Source: Burkholderiales bacterium
Lineage (GTDB): Bacteria; Pseudomonadota; Gammaproteobacteria; Burkholderiales; UBA11063
NCBI GenBank assembly: GCA_020697255.1
Contig: JAJFBE010000007.1
Span: 1-64,000, forward strand
Direction of reading: 5' to 3'
DNA length: 64,000 nucleotides
Part shown: positions 38,458-47,323 of the stretch, piece after piece
Position numbering within the stretch: position 1 is the stretch's first letter
Layout of the letters: every line of letters starts with the position of its first letter
Notes under the pieces: generated by a model
The model's input: only the letters and a program-made list of their open reading frames with translations
Database searches by the model: none
What the model was told of the DNA's origin: nothing
Made by a program: the position numbers and the translations under genes

Positions 38458-39279
38458 ATGAGAATTATTTTTATTGGTGGCGGTAATATGGCAGAGGCCA
38501 TATTTTCTAAATTAAATGATAAGGATATTGTTGTAGTGCAACGTAATTTGGAAAAATTGGGAAAATTAAAAGCTAAGTATCCGCACATAAAGTTTATTAC
38601 TGCGTTGGATTTTACCACCAATCCGGATGACATTGTATTTTTGTCAATAAAACCATATGATGCAGAAACCGCCTGTGAGGAAATAGCACAATATACAAAA
38701 AACAGTACAATTGTATCTATAGTATCCGGTATAACATGTTATACCTTAAGCAATTGGCTAATTAACCATAAAATTTGCCGAACAATGCCAAATACTCCAG
38801 CTAGCCTTGGTCTTGGGGCTACTGCTATTTATTTTACATCTGCAATTACCCAGCAACAAATTATACTGGATATTTTTAATAAACTGGGCAAAGTATACTC
38901 ATTTGACGATGAAGATAAAATAAACCAAATGACAGCAGTTGCCGGATCTAGCCCGGCATATGTATTTTATTTTATTGAATCATTGATTGCTTCAGCTGTT
39001 AACCAATTTGGCTTGAGCCCTAAGTTGGCCAAGGATATTACCTTGCAAGTTGTTAAAGGAAGCCTCAGTATGATTGAATCCAACTCATCCATGACTATAG
39101 AACAATTACGTAGTAATGTCACCTCAAAAAAAGGCACTACTGAACAAGCTATTAAAGTTTTTGAACAATATAATTTTAATGATATTATTAATAAAGCTGA
39201 AACTGCATGCTATAACAGAGCAAAAGAATTGGCCCAGTTATTTGGATCCCAGAATGCTACTGGGAATGAAAAGGTATAG
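38458..39279 (+). CDS. proC: pyrroline-5-carboxylate reductase
   Basis: A 273-residue enzyme that reduces pyrroline-5-carboxylate to proline with NAD(P)H. N-terminal IIFIGGGNMAEAIFSKL, central CRTMPNTPASLGLGAT and the C-terminal signature TAVAGSSPAYVFYFIESLI and VTSKKGTTEQAI are all present. The last nine or so residues (FGSQNATGNEKV) are encoded by a degenerate palindrome (39246-39267). ProC is also known to reduce piperideine-6-carboxylate to pipecolate, and it lies divergently next to genes that would make that compound; this link is inference. Confidence 0.96.
   Translation: MRIIFIGGGNMAEAIFSKLNDKDIVVVQRNLEKLGKLKAKYPHIKFITALDFTTNPDDIVFLSIKPYDAETACEEIAQYTKNSTIVSIVSGITCYTLSNWLINHKICRTMPNTPASLGLGATAIYFTSAITQQQIILDIFNKLGKVYSFDDEDKINQMTAVAGSSPAYVFYFIESLIASAVNQFGLSPKLAKDITLQVVKGSLSMIESNSSMTIEQLRSNVTSKKGTTEQAIKVFEQYNFNDIINKAETACYNRAKELAQLFGSQNATGNEKV
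39246..39267. repeat. degenerate palindrome at the 3' end of proC
   Basis: ATCCCAG at 39246-39252 and CTGGGAAT at 39260-39267 flank seven bases, followed by GAA. It resembles an eroded dRS3-type copy and supplies the last codons of proC. Confidence 0.45.
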
Positions 39280-39285
39280 CCAAAA

Positions 39286-40206
39286 ATGACCGAAATAAAA
39301 AATATTGATAATGTATCAAACAACAGCCAAAAGAATTTTATGCTGCCGGTAGATTTTCATTGTCACTCTACCTATTCAGATGGCTCATACTCAATAGAAG
39401 AAGTCCTTAATATGGCAAAAGCCAATGGTGGAAAGTATATCGCCATAACTGATCATGATACTGTAAATGGAGTGGCAAAAGCCCGTGAGTATGCAAAAAG
39501 CATTGGACTTAATTTTTTTGGTGGTGTAGAAATATCGGTAACCTGGGAGAAAAATAATCTGGTTCATATTGTTGGTCTTAATATTGATGAAAATAACAAA
39601 ATACTTGTTGATAACCTAAATAACCTGCGTAGCAATAGGTTTAAGCGTGGAGAGAAAATTGCCGAAAAGCTTGAAAAAGCTGGCATTCCAAATGCACTTG
39701 AAGGTGCTATGAAATATTGTAATAGTACCGAGGCGTTAAGCCGTACCCATTTTATGCGCTTTTTGGTAGATTCGGGATATGCTAAAGCCAGCAATGCTTT
39801 TGATAAATACCTGGCCCCCGGGAAAGTTGCTTATGTGCCACAAACCTGGGCAAGCCTAGAAGATGCAATAAAGTGGATTACTGATAGCGGCGGCATTGCA
39901 ATAATTGCCCATCCCAGCCGGTATAAATTTACCCGAACAAAACTATTACGTTTAATTGATGATTTTAAGCAATGCGGCGGACGTGGTATAGAGGTAATTA
40001 GCTCCTCCCATTCTAAAGAAGATGCAAATAATATAGCTATCATTGCTAATAACCATGATTTATTATGTAGCATGGGCAGTGATTTTCATACTATTGAAAC
40101 ATTTAGAACAATTAAAGTTGGTATAAATCATCCATTACCCAATGAGCAATGTAAGCCAATATATACCGAACTTGGGATTAAGCACGAAGATTTGGTAATT
40201 AGCTAA
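39286..40206 (+). CDS. PHP-domain phosphoesterase (RNase AM/TrpH/YciV type)
   Basis: A 306-residue metal-dependent hydrolase. PHP motifs in order: VDFHCHSTYSDGS, AITDHDTVNG, GVEISVTW, AIIAHPSRY and MGSDFHTIE, which supply the His/Asp metal ligands. The E. coli relative YciV/RNase AM is a 5'-3' exoribonuclease that matures rRNA 5' ends and also acts on 3',5'-pAp-like nucleotides. The first 18 residues precede the usual start; ATG 39340 (MLPVDFHC) is an alternative. It starts 6 bases after proC, so the two are co-transcribed. Confidence 0.88.
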   Translation: MTEIKNIDNVSNNSQKNFMLPVDFHCHSTYSDGSYSIEEVLNMAKANGGKYIAITDHDTVNGVAKAREYAKSIGLNFFGGVEISVTWEKNNLVHIVGLNIDENNKILVDNLNNLRSNRFKRGEKIAEKLEKAGIPNALEGAMKYCNSTEALSRTHFMRFLVDSGYAKASNAFDKYLAPGKVAYVPQTWASLEDAIKWITDSGGIAIIAHPSRYKFTRTKLLRLIDDFKQCGGRGIEVISSSHSKEDANNIAIIANNHDLLCSMGSDFHTIETFRTIKVGINHPLPNEQCKPIYTELGIKHEDLVIS

Positions 40207-40210
40207 ATCT

Positions 40211-41521
40211 TTATTTACTTAATTTGGGGAAAAGATGCATTGCATATAATGGATAGTTAATTAACTTGCCATCTAATGAAAGATTTAGAAGCGATGCTCG
40301 TGATAGTACTTGTGGATTATATTTTTCATTATATGCTATCAGGCTTTTCTTTTGTGCAACATTTACTCCAGCCTTTACCTCCAGTGGGAAAATGCAAAGA
40401 TCTTCATCGATCACAAAATCTACTTCAGCAGTACCAGAACTTGTCCAATAATATAGCCTGTCATGACCATATGCCGTTAATTGTTGTGCGACAAAATTTT
40501 CAGTTAATGCCCCTTTAAATTCAGAGAACAATTTATCTTCAGCCAGAATTGATGTTAACGGTATACGACTCATAGTAGAAAGTAAGCCTGTATCAATTCC
40601 AAATACCTTAAAGCTTTTCTTATCACAATAATGTTCAATTGGTGTTTTGGGCGTAGAAATATTATAAGACAGATGAATTAGTCCGGCATCTTTAAGCCAT
40701 AATATCGCATCTTCATATTCTCGTGCCCGGGCTGAAGCTTTAATTAATGAAAAAATAAATTTTCTATTCTCTTTTGCTAACTGTGGTGGTATACTTTGCC
40801 ACACTTCAGTAATTTTCATTACTTGATTTTTTGGGGCGTGTTTCGAGAAATCAAGCTCATAGGATCTTAGTATTTCCTGGTGTACTTCTCTAACCAAATT
40901 AAAATCTTGATTTTCTATATATACAAAGACAGCTTCTGGCATACCACCTATATAAAAATAGCGTTTTAGCTGCTCTAATAATTCATTATGGAAAATAAGT
41001 GGAATATTCTTTGGTTCATTAATATTTTCCAAAAATTCACGTAATGAAGATTGACTTATCGCATCTAAAAATTCTAAAAAAGATAATGGAGCAAGATGCA
41101 TAAAATTAACCTGCCCGACAGGAAAACTCTTTATCTGATTAAGTTTCACCCCCAATAAAGATCCCGCAGCTACAATATGGTAGTGATTTGCCTGCTCATG
41201 AAAGTATTTCAAACTATTTAAAGCTTCCGGGCAAGCCTGGATTTCATCAAAAATAATAAGAGTCTTTTCAGGCAAGATTTTTTGCCCGAATTGTATTTCC
41301 AAATTTTCGATAATTCTGGTAGGATCAATGTTTTTTGCAAAAAGAGACGCCAAATCTATATTAGTTTCAAAATTGCAGTAAATCATATGATCATAGTCTT
41401 TGCCGGCAAAATCCTTCAAGGCATAGGTTTTACCTACCTGGCGTGCACCTTGTAGAATTAGTGGTTTTCGTCTGGGGCTATTTTTCCAGGCTAACAATTG
41501 TTTATAAATATCTCTTTTCAT
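40211..41521 (-). CDS. AAA ATPase with DUF4143 C-terminal domain, copy A
   Basis: A 436-residue protein. N-terminal AAA_14-type ATPase: Walker A LQGARQVGKTY (residues 23-33), Walker B LIIFDEIQACPEAL, sensor HIVAAGSLLG. The C-terminal half is DUF4143, ending in the PD-(D/E)xK-like stretch AEVDFVIDED...FPLEVKAG, where the D-x(n)-E-V-K pattern of a nuclease fold is visible. Function of the family is unknown; roles in defence or toxin-like systems have been suggested. Paralogue at 56896. A 3 x 32-bp repeat array begins 51 bases upstream of the start, and an extended -10 lies 7-15 bases upstream. Confidence 0.9.
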   Translation of the reverse strand: MKRDIYKQLLAWKNSPRRKPLILQGARQVGKTYALKDFAGKDYDHMIYCNFETNIDLASLFAKNIDPTRIIENLEIQFGQKILPEKTLIIFDEIQACPEALNSLKYFHEQANHYHIVAAGSLLGVKLNQIKSFPVGQVNFMHLAPLSFLEFLDAISQSSLREFLENINEPKNIPLIFHNELLEQLKRYFYIGGMPEAVFVYIENQDFNLVREVHQEILRSYELDFSKHAPKNQVMKITEVWQSIPPQLAKENRKFIFSLIKASARAREYEDAILWLKDAGLIHLSYNISTPKTPIEHYCDKKSFKVFGIDTGLLSTMSRIPLTSILAEDKLFSEFKGALTENFVAQQLTAYGHDRLYYWTSSGTAEVDFVIDEDLCIFPLEVKAGVNVAQKKSLIAYNEKYNPQVLSRASLLNLSLDGKLINYPLYAMHLFPKLSK

Positions 41522-41527
41522 GATGCT

Positions 41528-41536
41528 ATTATACCA
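41528..41536 (-). promoter_or_regulatory. extended -10, possible leaderless promoter of the DUF4143 gene A
   Basis: Minus-strand TGGTATAAT (41536-41528), ending 6 bases before the ATG at 41521. Transcription would then start at or within a base or two of the start codon, so the mRNA would be leaderless. No ribosome-binding site is visible. The -35 region is weak, and the repeat array lies just upstream of it. Confidence 0.45.
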
Positions 41537-41571
41537 TTTTTATTTTACACATAGTGGAATTATGTTATGAA

Positions 41572-41667
41572 AACGTGATAAATTTCACATTTTTGCTTGG
41601 AAAAACGTGATATTTTTCACCTTTTATTATAATAAAACGTGAAATTAGCATAATTTAGTAAAATTGT
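41572..41667. repeat. three 32-bp tandem repeats upstream of DUF4143 gene A
   Basis: AACGTGA occurs at 41572, 41604 and 41636, exactly 32 bp apart. Units 1 and 2 agree at 22 of 32 positions, and each contains the dyad GTGA-N6-TCAC (41575-41588 and 41607-41620). Unit 3 keeps only the first half. The array ends in plain AT-rich sequence. The first unit begins 51 bp upstream of the ATPase start. The same arrangement is found at 58282. Confidence 0.75.
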
Positions 41668-41799
41668 ATGTTATATAATTCTGGCAAGCAGTAATAAATA
41701 AATGGTAAATAATACGTATTATCATAACTAAATTATATTTTTCTGCCTGAGCCAAACGATATCCAGTATAATAGCTGGATATTTTTATTCTGAGGCAAT

Positions 41800-43176
41800 A
41801 TGGCAAATAGACCACATTTAGCACATAGCTTAAAAACCCGGCATATATTGATGATTGCTTTAGGCAGCGCCATTGGTACCGGCTTATTCTTTGGTGCCGG
41901 GGAATCTATTAAGCTGGCAGGTCCATCAATTCTTCTATCCTATACTATCGGTGGGATTATTATGTACATCGTCATTCGCGCTTTAGGCGAAATGACTGTA
42001 CATGATCCGAATGCCGGCTCGTTTAGCTATTATGCATATAAGTATATCGGCAATTATGCCGGATTTATTGCCGGGTGGAATTATTGGTTTAATTATATAA
42101 TAGTCTCGATGCTCGAACTCACCGCAACTACCATGTTTCTTGACTTCTGGTTTCCTCATGCCAGTCATTGGCTCATTGCATTAAATATCCTTATTATCTT
42201 TACGGCAATTAACCTGATGAATGTTAAATTATATGGCGAATTTGAGTTCTGGTTTGCCGGAATTAAAGTCACAGTTATTATTGCCCTGATTATATTAGGT
42301 TTATATTTAATTATAAGTAATGAACATATGCATAGTAACACCAATGTTGATAACTTATGGGCGCATGGTGGCTTTTTTGCCAATGGATATAGTGGTTTCT
42401 TATTCTCCTTTGTTGTGGTTATCTTTTCTTTTGGTGGAACCGAATTAGTTGGTATCACTGCTGGTGAAGCCGAAAACCCTGGAAGGACTATACCCATGGC
42501 AATTAATGGTGTGATTCTACGCATCTTGATATTTTATATCGCAACACTAGCCATTGTTTTATGCCTATACCCGTGGAATAAAATAGATAGTAACCTAAGC
42601 CCGTTTGTTGATGTATTTAGTAAAATAGGTATCCATAAAGCAGCAGATCTTATGAATTTTGTAGCTATCACTGCCGCACTATCCTCATTAAACAGTGGTA
42701 TTTATGGTACTGCACGCATGGCCTATGGCCTTTCTAAACAGCGAAATGCGCCTAAATTTTTGGGCCGCCTGAGTAAAAATGGTATACCTTATCCAGCAAT
42801 TTTATTTTCATTATTTTTTATTTTTATCACGGTTATTTTAAATTACTTATACCCTAAGCATATTTTTAATATCTTACTAGCAATTGCTACTCTTGCTGCC
42901 ATAATTAACTGGATGACTATTTTAAGCACACAAATGGTATTTCGTAAAAAAATTGGACTGGCAAATATCAAATACAAAATACCGCTATACCCGCTTACTT
43001 CAATTATTGCCATCATATTTTTTGTGATTGTTATCATAACCATGACCCAAATGAAAGATATGTCGCTGGCAATTTATATCGCACCGGCATGGCTATTGCT
43101 GTTATCAATTGGATATTGGATAAAAGTTAATGTTTTAAGAAAAAAAGATTCCCACCTGTGCGGGAATGACCTATAA
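41800..43176 (+). CDS. amino acid permease, AAT/APC family, first of a tandem pair
   Basis: A 458-residue inner-membrane transporter with about 12 TM segments. KTRHILMIALGSAIGTGLFF in TM1 and RALGEMTVHDPNAGSFSYYA in the TM2-3 region are the signature of the AAT group (GabP, LysP, ProY, CycA types), which import amino acids by proton symport. The substrate cannot be read. The last residues (KKDSHLCGNDL) are encoded by a dRS3-type palindrome (43148-43167), so the original C-terminus has been replaced. The paralogue starts 9 bases downstream. Confidence 0.92.
   Translation: MANRPHLAHSLKTRHILMIALGSAIGTGLFFGAGESIKLAGPSILLSYTIGGIIMYIVIRALGEMTVHDPNAGSFSYYAYKYIGNYAGFIAGWNYWFNYIIVSMLELTATTMFLDFWFPHASHWLIALNILIIFTAINLMNVKLYGEFEFWFAGIKVTVIIALIILGLYLIISNEHMHSNTNVDNLWAHGGFFANGYSGFLFSFVVVIFSFGGTELVGITAGEAENPGRTIPMAINGVILRILIFYIATLAIVLCLYPWNKIDSNLSPFVDVFSKIGIHKAADLMNFVAITAALSSLNSGIYGTARMAYGLSKQRNAPKFLGRLSKNGIPYPAILFSLFFIFITVILNYLYPKHIFNILLAIATLAAIINWMTILSTQMVFRKKIGLANIKYKIPLYPLTSIIAIIFFVIVIITMTQMKDMSLAIYIAPAWLLLLSIGYWIKVNVLRKKDSHLCGNDL
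43148..43167. repeat. dRS3/REP-like palindrome at the end of a permease gene
   Basis: ATTCCC-ACCTGTGC-GGGAAT (43148-43167) followed by GAC. The element overlaps the last codons of the first permease gene and lies just before the AAGGAG site of the second. Confidence 0.85.
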
Positions 43177-43185
43177 GGAGAAACT

Positions 43186-44526
43186 ATGAGCGAAGTTCGA
43201 TTAAGTCATAAGTTAAAAAACCGGCACTTACAAATGATTGCCCTAGGCGGGGTAATTGGTTCCGGACTATTTTTTGGTTCTGCAAAATCTATTCATCTAA
43301 CCGGACCGTCAATTGTACTATCTTATCTTTTAGGCGGTCTGGTAATCTATATAATTATGCGAGCTTTGGGGGAAATGACTGTAGATAGGCCAAGTCCTGG
43401 CTCTTTCAGTGAGTATGCGCATAATTATGTTGGCCCGTATGCCGGGTTTATTTCCGGCTGGAGCGCCTGGTTTGAATATACAATTGTATGTATGGTTGAA
43501 CTAACTGCGGTTACCGTATTTTTTGACACGCTTGTGCCAGGAATACCACATTGGATACTCTGTCTGGGAATTTTGGTATTTTTTACTTTTATCAATTTAC
43601 TCAGTGTAAAAGTATTTGGTGAGTTTGAATTTTGGTTTGCCGGAATTAAGATAGTTGCAATTATTTTAATGCTTATTTTTAGTGCTTATTTAATTTTCTT
43701 TAAACATGACATGAATCCAGAAGTAGCCCAATATACCAATCCAAATCTATTTTTTGCCGGAGGAGTGAGCGGATTTTTAACCTCCCTGGTGGTGGTAATA
43801 TTTTCTTTTGGCGGGACTGAGTTTGTTAGTATTGCATCCGGCGAATCGGAAAACCCCCAAAAAAACGTACCTAAGGCAATTAATGGTGTGCTTATCCGCA
43901 TAGTCATGTTTTATATTTTAACAATGCTGGCAATTATCTTATTATACCCATATCAAAATTTAGCTACTAACATCAGCCCATTTGTTGATGTATTTAATAA
44001 AGTTGGTTTCCACAATGCAGCTATAGCTATGGATTTAGTAGCAATTACCGTAGCATTATCGGCATTTAACAGCTGTATGTATAGTGCCTCAAGAATGTTA
44101 TTTAATCTGGCCCATCATGGCTATGCACCAAAAATGTTGGCTCATAATGACCCTGACAGTAAACGTCATATTCCGGTAAAAACAGTATTATGTACCAGTG
44201 TTTCAGTAGTAATTGCGGTAATTGTAAATTATTTATTCCCTGAAAAAGCTTTTATGTATTTACTAACCGTTGCAACCAGTGCAATTTTAATTGTATGGTT
44301 TATGGTTTTAATTACTCATATGTACTTTAGGAAGCAAAAAGATGTTACTACTTTGGCATATAAATTAAAATTTTTTCCAATAAGTAATATATTTGCTATG
44401 GCGATTTTACTTCTGGTAATGGCTAAAATGACACATATGCATGATATGAAATTAAGTGTATACGTTACTCCACTATGGATTGTAGTTTTATCCCTGATTT
44501 ATGTACTAAATAAAAAGAGACCATGA
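43186..44526 (+). CDS. amino acid permease, AAT/APC family, second of a tandem pair
   Basis: A 446-residue paralogue of the preceding permease, with the same TM1 motif (MIALGGVIGSGLFFGSAKSI) and RALGEMTVDRPSPGSFSEYA. It has about 12 TM segments. The two proteins are clearly related along their length but differ enough to suggest different substrates. AAGGAG ribosome-binding site. Its stop overlaps the start of a tyrosine recombinase gene by 4 bases (ATGA), so translation of the two is coupled. Confidence 0.92.
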   Translation: MSEVRLSHKLKNRHLQMIALGGVIGSGLFFGSAKSIHLTGPSIVLSYLLGGLVIYIIMRALGEMTVDRPSPGSFSEYAHNYVGPYAGFISGWSAWFEYTIVCMVELTAVTVFFDTLVPGIPHWILCLGILVFFTFINLLSVKVFGEFEFWFAGIKIVAIILMLIFSAYLIFFKHDMNPEVAQYTNPNLFFAGGVSGFLTSLVVVIFSFGGTEFVSIASGESENPQKNVPKAINGVLIRIVMFYILTMLAIILLYPYQNLATNISPFVDVFNKVGFHNAAIAMDLVAITVALSAFNSCMYSASRMLFNLAHHGYAPKMLAHNDPDSKRHIPVKTVLCTSVSVVIAVIVNYLFPEKAFMYLLTVATSAILIVWFMVLITHMYFRKQKDVTTLAYKLKFFPISNIFAMAILLLVMAKMTHMHDMKLSVYVTPLWIVVLSLIYVLNKKRP

Positions 44527-45644
44527 TCGATAATATAGTCATTTCTGAAGTAACAAGCGCCCTTGATGCCCCGCTGAACGATTCGGCAAGCATCAAGGCT
44601 ACAAATGATATTGAAGCTATACAAGTTTGGCTTACCGAATTTCAAAATAGCCCGCATACATTTACATCCTATCGACAAGCAGCCGAGCGATTTTTAATGT
44701 GGTGCATGCAGAATAAAACTACATTATCCTCACTTAGCCGTGAAGATATCATGGGTTATCAGTCATTTTTAGGCTCACCAACCCCTACCGATTTTTGGTG
44801 CGGACCTTCCAGGCCCAGACATGACCCTAACTGGCGCCCTTTTGTTAAAGGCCTGGCCAATTCCAGTATCCGGCTTAACCTGCAAATTTTAACTACTATG
44901 TATGACTACCTGGTGCAAAGCGGTTACCTTACTTTAAATCCGTTTAAATTAATTAAACGTAAATCAGCCAGATTAGTTGTAAATAAAGGTGTAGAGCGTT
45001 ATTTAACCCATAAAGAACTGAGCTATATCTTTGACTACATAAACGATATGCCCAAGAAAACCGATGCGCAGATCCGTACATATCAACGAATTAAGTGGAT
45101 ATTCTCTCTACTGTATCTATCTGGTTGCAGGCGGCATGAAATAGTTAATGCCAAAATGAGTGATTTTGTCAGAAAACAAGGTAACTGGTGGCTTAAGGTA
45201 ATTGGTAAAGGTAATAAGTATGGCGAAATCCCGGTTACCAATGATTTATTACTTGCTCTTATCGACTATAGAAAAAGTATTGGTCTACCCGACTACCCGG
45301 CTTTTTCTGAAACAAATATTCCGCTAGTAAATAACTTGCAGGTATCCGCTGGTAAATATATTGGTATAACCGATTCTATGCTTTATAAAATAATTAAAGG
45401 CACTTGTCTCGAAATTTCTAACTATGTAAAACTAACTGATCCAGGAGCTGCCTTTGTTATACAACAGGTCTCAACCCACTGGCTTCGACATACTTCAGCA
45501 ACGCATCAGGTAGATGCCGGGATTGATATCCGGGTAGTAAAAGAAAATTTACGCCATAGCTTGTTGGAAACCACAATGAAATACCAGCATACTGAAAGTG
45601 ATGCTAGGCATCAAGAAACAAACAAAAAATTTGGGATTAAGTGA
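44523..45644 (+). CDS. tyrosine recombinase/integrase (XerC/D-like)
   Basis: A 373-residue site-specific recombinase. The N-terminal SAM-like core-binding domain spans about residues 25-140; in the catalytic domain are Arg of LSGCRRHEIVNA, Lys of VIGKGNKYGEIP, His-x-x-Arg of STHWLRHTSAT, His of ENLRHSLLETT and the Tyr nucleophile of TMKYQHTE. All catalytic residues are present, so it should be active. It is larger than XerC/D (about 300) and has an insert around FWCGPSRPRHDPNWRPF seen in some mobile-element integrases. Its 4-base overlap with a permease gene is odd for a phage integrase. No attachment site was found. Confidence 0.9.
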   Translation: MIDNIVISEVTSALDAPLNDSASIKATNDIEAIQVWLTEFQNSPHTFTSYRQAAERFLMWCMQNKTTLSSLSREDIMGYQSFLGSPTPTDFWCGPSRPRHDPNWRPFVKGLANSSIRLNLQILTTMYDYLVQSGYLTLNPFKLIKRKSARLVVNKGVERYLTHKELSYIFDYINDMPKKTDAQIRTYQRIKWIFSLLYLSGCRRHEIVNAKMSDFVRKQGNWWLKVIGKGNKYGEIPVTNDLLLALIDYRKSIGLPDYPAFSETNIPLVNNLQVSAGKYIGITDSMLYKIIKGTCLEISNYVKLTDPGAAFVIQQVSTHWLRHTSATHQVDAGIDIRVVKENLRHSLLETTMKYQHTESDARHQETNKKFGIK

Positions 45645-45668
45645 TGGTGCCACAAATTAACTGTTAAT

Positions 45669-46409
45669 TTATTCGCAGCTGTATTGTGGAATCTTTGGTT
45701 TAGTAAATTGTGAAGCAGCAATAACATCATTAAAATGGGCATGATTTAATATAACTTCATAAGCAATTTTGCCTTTTTGATATTGTGTTAACCGAAATGG
45801 CAATTTAATCGCCCCTACTGTCTTCCAATCAGACTCGATTCTATACTCATCATTATTACCAAGAGCTAAAAGTAATCCTGAGTAATTATGAAAACAGTAA
45901 ATTCGTTGTTTACCTGAATTTATCTGCGAAATGCATTGCGTATTGGCTGGGGCCCAAGCTGGGGGTAATGGCATAATATTATAAGCATCTGCTTCTTTTA
46001 AAACCCAAAGCATATCACGATTTGCACGCTCTGCTGTCTTTTGTAAATAATCTCTTGCCTCTGTATCTTTATCATTTATAAACTGGTAGTGATCATTTGC
46101 CCATGACCAATAAGAGACTCCATCTGTCCCTCTATCAATTAAGATTTGATCACTTTTAATTTGCTCGCGTAATTTGGTTGGATAAATAATATTAGTCTTA
46201 TAGCAATAAGTTTTACTTGTATTATCAGGTGAATAGAAAGTGATTTTCCCATATCTGGAAATAGATTTCATTTGCATTAATGCATCTTTTCCACCGCTTG
46301 CCTTTATAGAAGACTCAATTAGCCATTTGGCTCTATCATCAGCATATAAATTATTTACAATTAAAATTAGAAAAAATATTTTGGATTGCCAAAAATCTTG
46401 CAGTTTCAT
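45669..46409 (-). CDS. secreted protein, LolA/outer-membrane-lipoprotein-sorting-like
   Basis: A 246-residue protein with an N-terminal signal (SKIFFLILIVNNLYADD). The mature part begins KWLIESSIKASGGKDALMQM, which is how many periplasmic 'outer membrane lipoprotein-sorting' or DUF4292-like proteins open (helix, then A-x-G-G-x-x-A), and continues as alternating strands. Three cysteines late in the chain (QCIS, YCFH, SCE). Weak resemblance only; function unknown. Convergent with the recombinase. Confidence 0.55.
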   Translation of the reverse strand: MKLQDFWQSKIFFLILIVNNLYADDRAKWLIESSIKASGGKDALMQMKSISRYGKITFYSPDNTSKTYCYKTNIIYPTKLREQIKSDQILIDRGTDGVSYWSWANDHYQFINDKDTEARDYLQKTAERANRDMLWVLKEADAYNIMPLPPAWAPANTQCISQINSGKQRIYCFHNYSGLLLALGNNDEYRIESDWKTVGAIKLPFRLTQYQKGKIAYEVILNHAHFNDVIAASQFTKPKIPQYSCE

Positions 46410-46577
46410 TGTCTTGTCCCTAATAAAGTAATTTTACAATTATATTTTATCATAAAGCCACATGATATACAATGTTATTTTATTGTATTTCAATATTTTT
46501 TTAATACTGTTCAGCATAAACTCTAGGTTTAGCTGCAGCTAAGTTTTAGTCAATGTTCCCCAAAATCTAATTTTTAA

Positions 46578-47321
46578 TTAACAATCTTTCTTCCATTCTT
46601 GTGGCGCATCTAATCTAAAACCTGCCCAAAGCTCACCGCCAAAAGGATCTATGATAGTTTTAGTTAGAGTTTCCATTGGTCTGTAATCAATATCTCGTAT
46701 TGCCTGTTTATAATTTAAAAAAGCTTGCTCGGCAATTTTTGAGTCAAATTTATTGACTAATCTAACTAAATTCTTACTCTTTCCAATCCATTGTTTATTT
46801 GCTAACAAAAAGAATTCACATAATTCTTCATGTAAACAAGCACATATAGTCAAGAACTCGTACTCATTAGAGGCCCCTTTTAAATCATCTAATAAGTCGG
46901 TTATCAGGAATCTTCTATATAAAAGTTGCTTCTTTGGTATTAAAGGCCCATTTTGTAGTAATTGTGCTGCAAGTGATTTTAGAGACTTTCCAAATGATGT
47001 CTCCTTTGGTATCTCTATCCCACTATAAATCATGTATGGTAGTGCAGGCACATAAGATGGAGCATCTATTTCATCAAAAAAATATTTAAGAGTTTGAGGT
47101 GAATGAATAAAAGCATCTATAGGTTTTTCTTCATATATAAATGCTTCTCGATAAGCAGAAGATAGTGTTTTAAAAATTACTACAATATCGAAATCTGAAG
47201 TTTTTGTGTATTGATTGCAAGTATATGAACCTGCCCAAAAACATGTTATGGCATCAGGATAATAATTTCTTAGTAGTTTTTCAATAAATGCTATATATTG
47301 GTTTTGCACAATATTTTCCAA
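46578..47321 (-). CDS. nucleotidyltransferase-fold protein
   Basis: A 247-residue protein with an N-terminal nucleotidyltransferase motif, FWAGSYTCNQYTKTSDFDIV (G-S-x10-D-x-D, about residues 30-49), and a third acidic position in KPIDAFIHS. The C-terminal 150 residues are helical and resemble the substrate-binding half of kanamycin-type nucleotidyltransferases. It starts 2 bases after the SAP-domain gene on the same strand, so the two form a unit. It may modify a small molecule, RNA or protein; not determined. Confidence 0.7.
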   Translation of the reverse strand: MENIVQNQYIAFIEKLLRNYYPDAITCFWAGSYTCNQYTKTSDFDIVVIFKTLSSAYREAFIYEEKPIDAFIHSPQTLKYFFDEIDAPSYVPALPYMIYSGIEIPKETSFGKSLKSLAAQLLQNGPLIPKKQLLYRRFLITDLLDDLKGASNEYEFLTICACLHEELCEFFLLANKQWIGKSKNLVRLVNKFDSKIAEQAFLNYKQAIRDIDYRPMETLTKTIIDPFGGELWAGFRLDAPQEWKKDC

Positions 47322-47323
47322 AC

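Noticed and set aside
41575-41620. GTGA-N6-TCAC dyads as plain CRP/FNR sites
   Set aside because: The shape fits half of a CRP site, but exact 32-bp periodicity, a third half-unit and a parallel array with other half-sites at gene B point to a dedicated repeat array. CRP binding cannot be excluded.
41572-41667. Short CRISPR array
   Set aside because: Repeat units are contiguous and degenerate, without spacers between identical repeats, and there are no cas genes.
20763-43167. Proof of Neisseria from the dRS3-shaped repeats
   Set aside because: The 6+8+6 shape is the same, but similar GTCATTCCC palindromes occur in other proteobacteria; used only as a weak hint.
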